DNA of 64,000 bases from Thunnus maccoyii (taxonomy: Eukaryota; Chordata; Actinopteri; Scombriformes; Scombridae), in assembly GCF_910596095.1 (NCBI RefSeq), contig NC_056533.1:35376662-35440661 (forward strand), written 5' to 3'. A program made the translations under genes and the position numbers. Below, piece by piece: positions 60,500 through 64,000 of this stretch. The first letter of the stretch is position 1; the number at the start of each line of letters is the position of its first letter. A model generated the notes under the pieces. The model ran no database searches, was not told the DNA's origin, and worked only from the letters and a program-made list of their open reading frames with translations.

Positions 60500-60615
60500 G
60501 ATGTTTTGAATTCTCTGTGCAGAATGATGTATGTGCAGAGTTTGAAACTAGAAGGCTGTTTTCACATTCATCTGATGAAAGTGGAAAGTTTCTCTGTGAT
60601 CATCATTCATCAAAG
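60500..60615 (+). repeat. Dispersed repeat shared with 62480-62575
   Basis: Both copies have 'atgtatgtgcagagtttga' and 'ggaaagtttctctgt' in the same order. Confidence 0.6.
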
Positions 60616-62129
60616 TAGAGTATTTTATATGCATCTAAAAACATTTAAGTTAACTGCTACTATAATTTAAAAGATATATCAGCCTTTGGATAAAATACTA
60701 ATTCAGTTTGTATCACAGGGTTTCAGATAAAAATGGAAAGTTTCTAAAACCCAACTAAGATAACTTAACACATCATAGTATTTTGACATATGACTAATAT
60801 ACATTGAAAGGGGCGTTTTGTGTATTCATTGTGTCAAAATCCCTTTTTTCTCTTGTTTACATTTACTAGAGTGCCATAGTTGCAGTCTAACAGCCCATTC
60901 AGACTTAATTATGTATTTGTATTTTATTGATTTATTTCTCTAGGGGAGGTGGGGAGATTTTAACATTGCTTGTGATGGTCAGTGATTTTCCTCCAGTCCA
61001 GAGTGCACCTCAGTAATAATTACAGCTGTAATGACCTCCTGTTTTGTTTTGTTGTTGTTTTTTTTTTGGACTGCATTTTATCAGCTCACATCAAAATGTT
61101 TCTGCTAATCTGATAGATGGAAACATGTTAACACCAACATAAATGCCAATTTGGGAACAAATACAACGATTTTGCTAGTCCTGCTGAATGTCCATGTCCA
61201 GAACAATATGTTAAATTACTGAGCTTTAGTGGCTGAAATGTATTCAATTTCCCACCTCTTGGTCCAACAACATGGTTGAGGGTGGTGTGAAAGTCAACAG
61301 AGCGAACAGAGGGTTAGCATCCAGCTCCAAATCACTTAAATCCTCCAGAGACAAGTCGCATCCACTGTCAAGACATCAAATCCCTCCTGAAATCATACCA
61401 TGGCTACTGCCGTTTCACTTGGAAATATGTTATGTTGCAGAAGCTAAAGATGAACTAATACTGATGTACTGAAATGTCTTAAAAACAAGGGCATGTAAGG
61501 AACAGGTTTTGTTCTAGACACTGAGCACTTTAATGCACCTGCATGAGAAATACTACATCTGCAGTTTTTTGTCTAAATCTGTTCAAAGATGTGCTGTGTT
61601 GTAAAATCTTTTTTTTTTTTTATTCTCAGCAAGAAAAGTGATGTCTAAGGCATCTGCTAACAGGGATACGAGGAGGGGGAGGGGGTTGTCGGTTAGACAG
61701 GAAGGGGTGGTGAGAGAGATGGAGGGTGAAGGACAGAGTGACAGTTCATGTAAAAAATATATCAAAGTGAGGTGGAAAGGTGAGGAAGGAGGATGACAAG
61801 CAGATATGTTCAGAGAGGAAGAAGGTCCTTGGCAGTAAGCAATATCCTTCTCCCATTGGGTGTCATTACAGATCCAGAGCCTCTGATCAGTAGCTTTAAA
61901 GACTCCCCAGGGCCTCACACTGCTATTATTAAAGTATTAAAGCACATCATTTTTTGTTCCCTTTCACCTGCTGCAATTTCCAGCCTACAACCTTCAGCAT
62001 TTTGACATTTCTGACAGAAGAACCCTGCTAGAACAAAGCCAGCTTTCAAGGTAATTTACAATTTCATGTTAAAAAGTTGCTTCACACATTTTTGGTACGA
62101 ACAGTGGTGATCATTTACTTGAGTAAACT
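60616..62129. other. No gene seen
   Basis: Contains a purine-rich stretch at about 61660-61740 and short poly-T runs. No exon or clear mobile element. Confidence 0.45.
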
Positions 62130-62271
62130 GGGTGGCTGTGGCTCAGGAGGTCGAGTGGGTCATCCACTAATCAGAAGATCGGCAGTTCAATCCCAGGCTC
62201 CTCCAGTCCACATGTGGAAGTGTCCTTGGACAAGATACTGAACCCTGAATTGCTCCTGAAGGCTGTGCCAT

Positions 62272-62322
<51 letters not shown>

Positions 62323-62441
62323 AGCATTAGATCAGATCCTGATTAGCAGGTTGGCACCTTGTATTGACGTGTTGTAAAGCACTTTGAGTGTTCAGAAGAG
62401 TAGAAAGGTGTTATATAAATGCAGTCCATTTATTATTAACC
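62130..62441 (+). mobile_element. tRNA-derived SINE with internal (TG)n
   Basis: The head has a box-A-like TGGCTCAGGAGG and a box-B-like CAGTTCAATCCC, as in RNA polymerase III promoters. The body has 'gtgtccttggacaagatact' and the tail 'aaagcactttgagtgttcag' plus 'ataaatgcagtccattta'. A (TG)n tract at 62274-62318 has expanded inside it. The reverse copy is at 53331. Confidence 0.8.
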
Positions 62442-62479
62442 AAAAAAATGTTCTTATTGTCATCTGATTTTGATGTTTG

Positions 62480-62575
62480 AGCTTCACTGTGCAGAATAAT
62501 GTATGTGCAGAGTTTGACTCCAGAAGGTTTTCACATTAATCTTCTGAAGAGGGAAAGTTTCTCTGTACTCAACAA
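62480..62575 (+). repeat. Dispersed repeat shared with 60500-60615
   Basis: See 60500; the two copies lie about 2 kb apart in the same orientation. Confidence 0.6.
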
Positions 62576-62959
62576 AGGTCTGAGTTTAAGGGGCAGGGCT
62601 ATGAACATGATTTGTGACATCATAAATAGTTTGGACCCAATCGTGGACCAATGTGCACAAGTGTGATGTTGAAAATTGAAGCCTCCAGTGCACATACACT
62701 GAGAATGGATGTTACAGAGAAAAATGAAAATGAAAAATATTAGCATATTCATAAATGATTGATTTTTAATGAGGAAAAAGGAATAAATGTAATTTTAATA
62801 CATTTTTATTAGTTAACAGAACATTTTGAGGAAAACTTTTCGTCTTTGGAGACAAACTACTATAATCATAATCTTTGTGGTGAATGAACATATCACCCAG
62901 TGCAACAGTGTGGCTTCACTTCCAGTTTCCCACCAACAGTCAATATTGGTTTCTATTAA

Positions 62960-63335
62960 CTATGCCCAGATAGCATACGGAAGTGGGCCACTTCAGGCAA
63001 TGATTCAGCACTGCTGGCCTTCCTCTGACCCGGACAAAATGGATGTGAGCCTGAAATAGCCCACATGTAAAATAACAAATATGGCCCAAATATCCCAAAT
63101 CAAATGTGGGCCTTCTCTGGTAAAGATGCAGTGCTCTCAGGTATGTGTGTTCTGGATGTGGGCCAGTTCTGGTTTATCTGGCTTGTTCTTGTGGTTGACA
63201 TACGGCTTGCTTGTGGCCCAGATCTGGGAAACAGGAGCGGACCGTCCAATGGGCATCGTTCCATGTGGTATGTGGGCCGGATGAAAGTGTCAAGTGTGGG
63301 CCAGATCTGGGCCACAGCAATTTTTCTATCTGAGT
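62960..63335 (+). repeat. Repeat rich in 'gtgggccagatctgggccac'
   Basis: Degenerate units containing 'tgggcca' and 'cagatctggg' recur across the block. 'agatag' near the start and 'ctatct' near the end may be terminal motifs. The frames crossing it are not genes. Confidence 0.5.
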
Positions 63336-63775
63336 GATCACAATTGTTACCTAACCATAACAAAATATTTATTTTAACCCAAATAGCAATCTTTCCCTAA
63401 CCCTAAAAAAGACGTTTTTGTGCCTAAACCTAACCAAATCTTAACCATAGCGGCGAAAACACCTCAACTGTTGTCATTTAATTTGTCCTTTAACTGACCT
63501 GTAGGATGTGACACATGAACGTAATCCAGGCAGCAAATGGCAAATCATATTAGAAGCTTACAAATTTATTTTGCAGAGGTAAGGTTGATATACAGGTGAA
63601 AGAATGAAAACGTCATCTCAGACTATTAAATAAATTCTCCCTTGTTAACTATACATATGATGGAAACTGTGCCAAAGTAAACAACAATGCAGCAGCACAG
63701 CATGCCTCGTTATAATTTGAACAAATCACCTACCTTGGTATTGTGTTTGCTTGTGTGTTTCTGTAGTTGTGTATA

Positions 63776-63780
<5 letters not shown>

Positions 63781-63808
<28 letters not shown>
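63781..63808 (+). repeat. (GT)n microsatellite
   Basis: Fourteen GT units; the rest of the window end shows no gene. Confidence 0.9.
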
Positions 63809-63811
<3 letters not shown>

Positions 63812-64000
63812 TCAGAGTGAAGATGAGAGGAGGTGGCTGGATCTGGGGCTCGATCTGCAACACAGGCTGTCTGCTCACACAACACACACACTATAATTGG
63901 ACTCAGAGGAACGAGGAGATACGCCCGCAGGCTTCGGATTATGCTGATATATGGCATATATTGCCAACCTAACATTCCTATCTCATATCTGGTCCTATTG

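Noticed and set aside
63100..63363. Overlapping frames of 67-87 aa
   Set aside because: They cross the 'gtgggccagatctgggcc' repeat and have no conserved features.

Overview
This window comes from the nuclear genome of a spiny-rayed (percomorph-type) teleost fish. The evidence is split genes with GT/AG introns, coding exons that match fish and human families, and AT-rich intergenic DNA full of fish-type mobile elements: hAT, Tc1, Harbinger and TTAA-type DNA elements, L1 and L2-like LINEs, and tRNA-derived SINEs. There is no bacterial or organellar gene organisation.

Four protein-coding genes can be rebuilt exon by exon, with every intron phase consistent. (1) foxr1, minus strand, 1949-6431, 7 coding exons, 290 aa: a forkhead transcription factor. 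(2) atp6v0d1, minus strand, 9675-16904, 8 exons, 350 aa: subunit d1 of the V-ATPase membrane sector. (3) A teleost-type NLR gene (FISNA-NACHT-LRR-B30.2), plus strand, 20017-29508, 11 coding exons, 1160 aa. Its N terminus is encoded by three tandemly duplicated 117-nt exons, and decayed copies of the same exon lie nearby. (4) A six-cysteine astacin metalloprotease (nephrosin / hatching-enzyme type), plus strand, 47796-51841, 9 coding exons, 257 aa, with a TATA box and a non-coding first exon.

Layout: 1-1.9 kb is repeat DNA; 1.9-6.4 kb foxr1 with transposon copies in its introns; 6.4-9.6 kb intergenic DNA and the atp6v0d1 3' UTR; 9.7-16.9 kb atp6v0d1; 17-20 kb nested repeats; 20-29.5 kb the NLR gene; 29.5-47.5 kb a gene-poor stretch of transposon relics; 47.6-52.1 kb the astacin gene; 52-64 kb more transposons, SINEs and microsatellites. 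The four genes are not functionally linked; they are ordinary chromosomal neighbours.

The most notable points are the modular N-terminal exon array of the NLR gene with its fossil copies, a transposon that ends 7 bases inside a foxr1 intron next to the splice donor, and at least six short, perfect or almost perfect inverted duplications with tiny loops that look like template-switch products. I see no gene system that I could call truly new.
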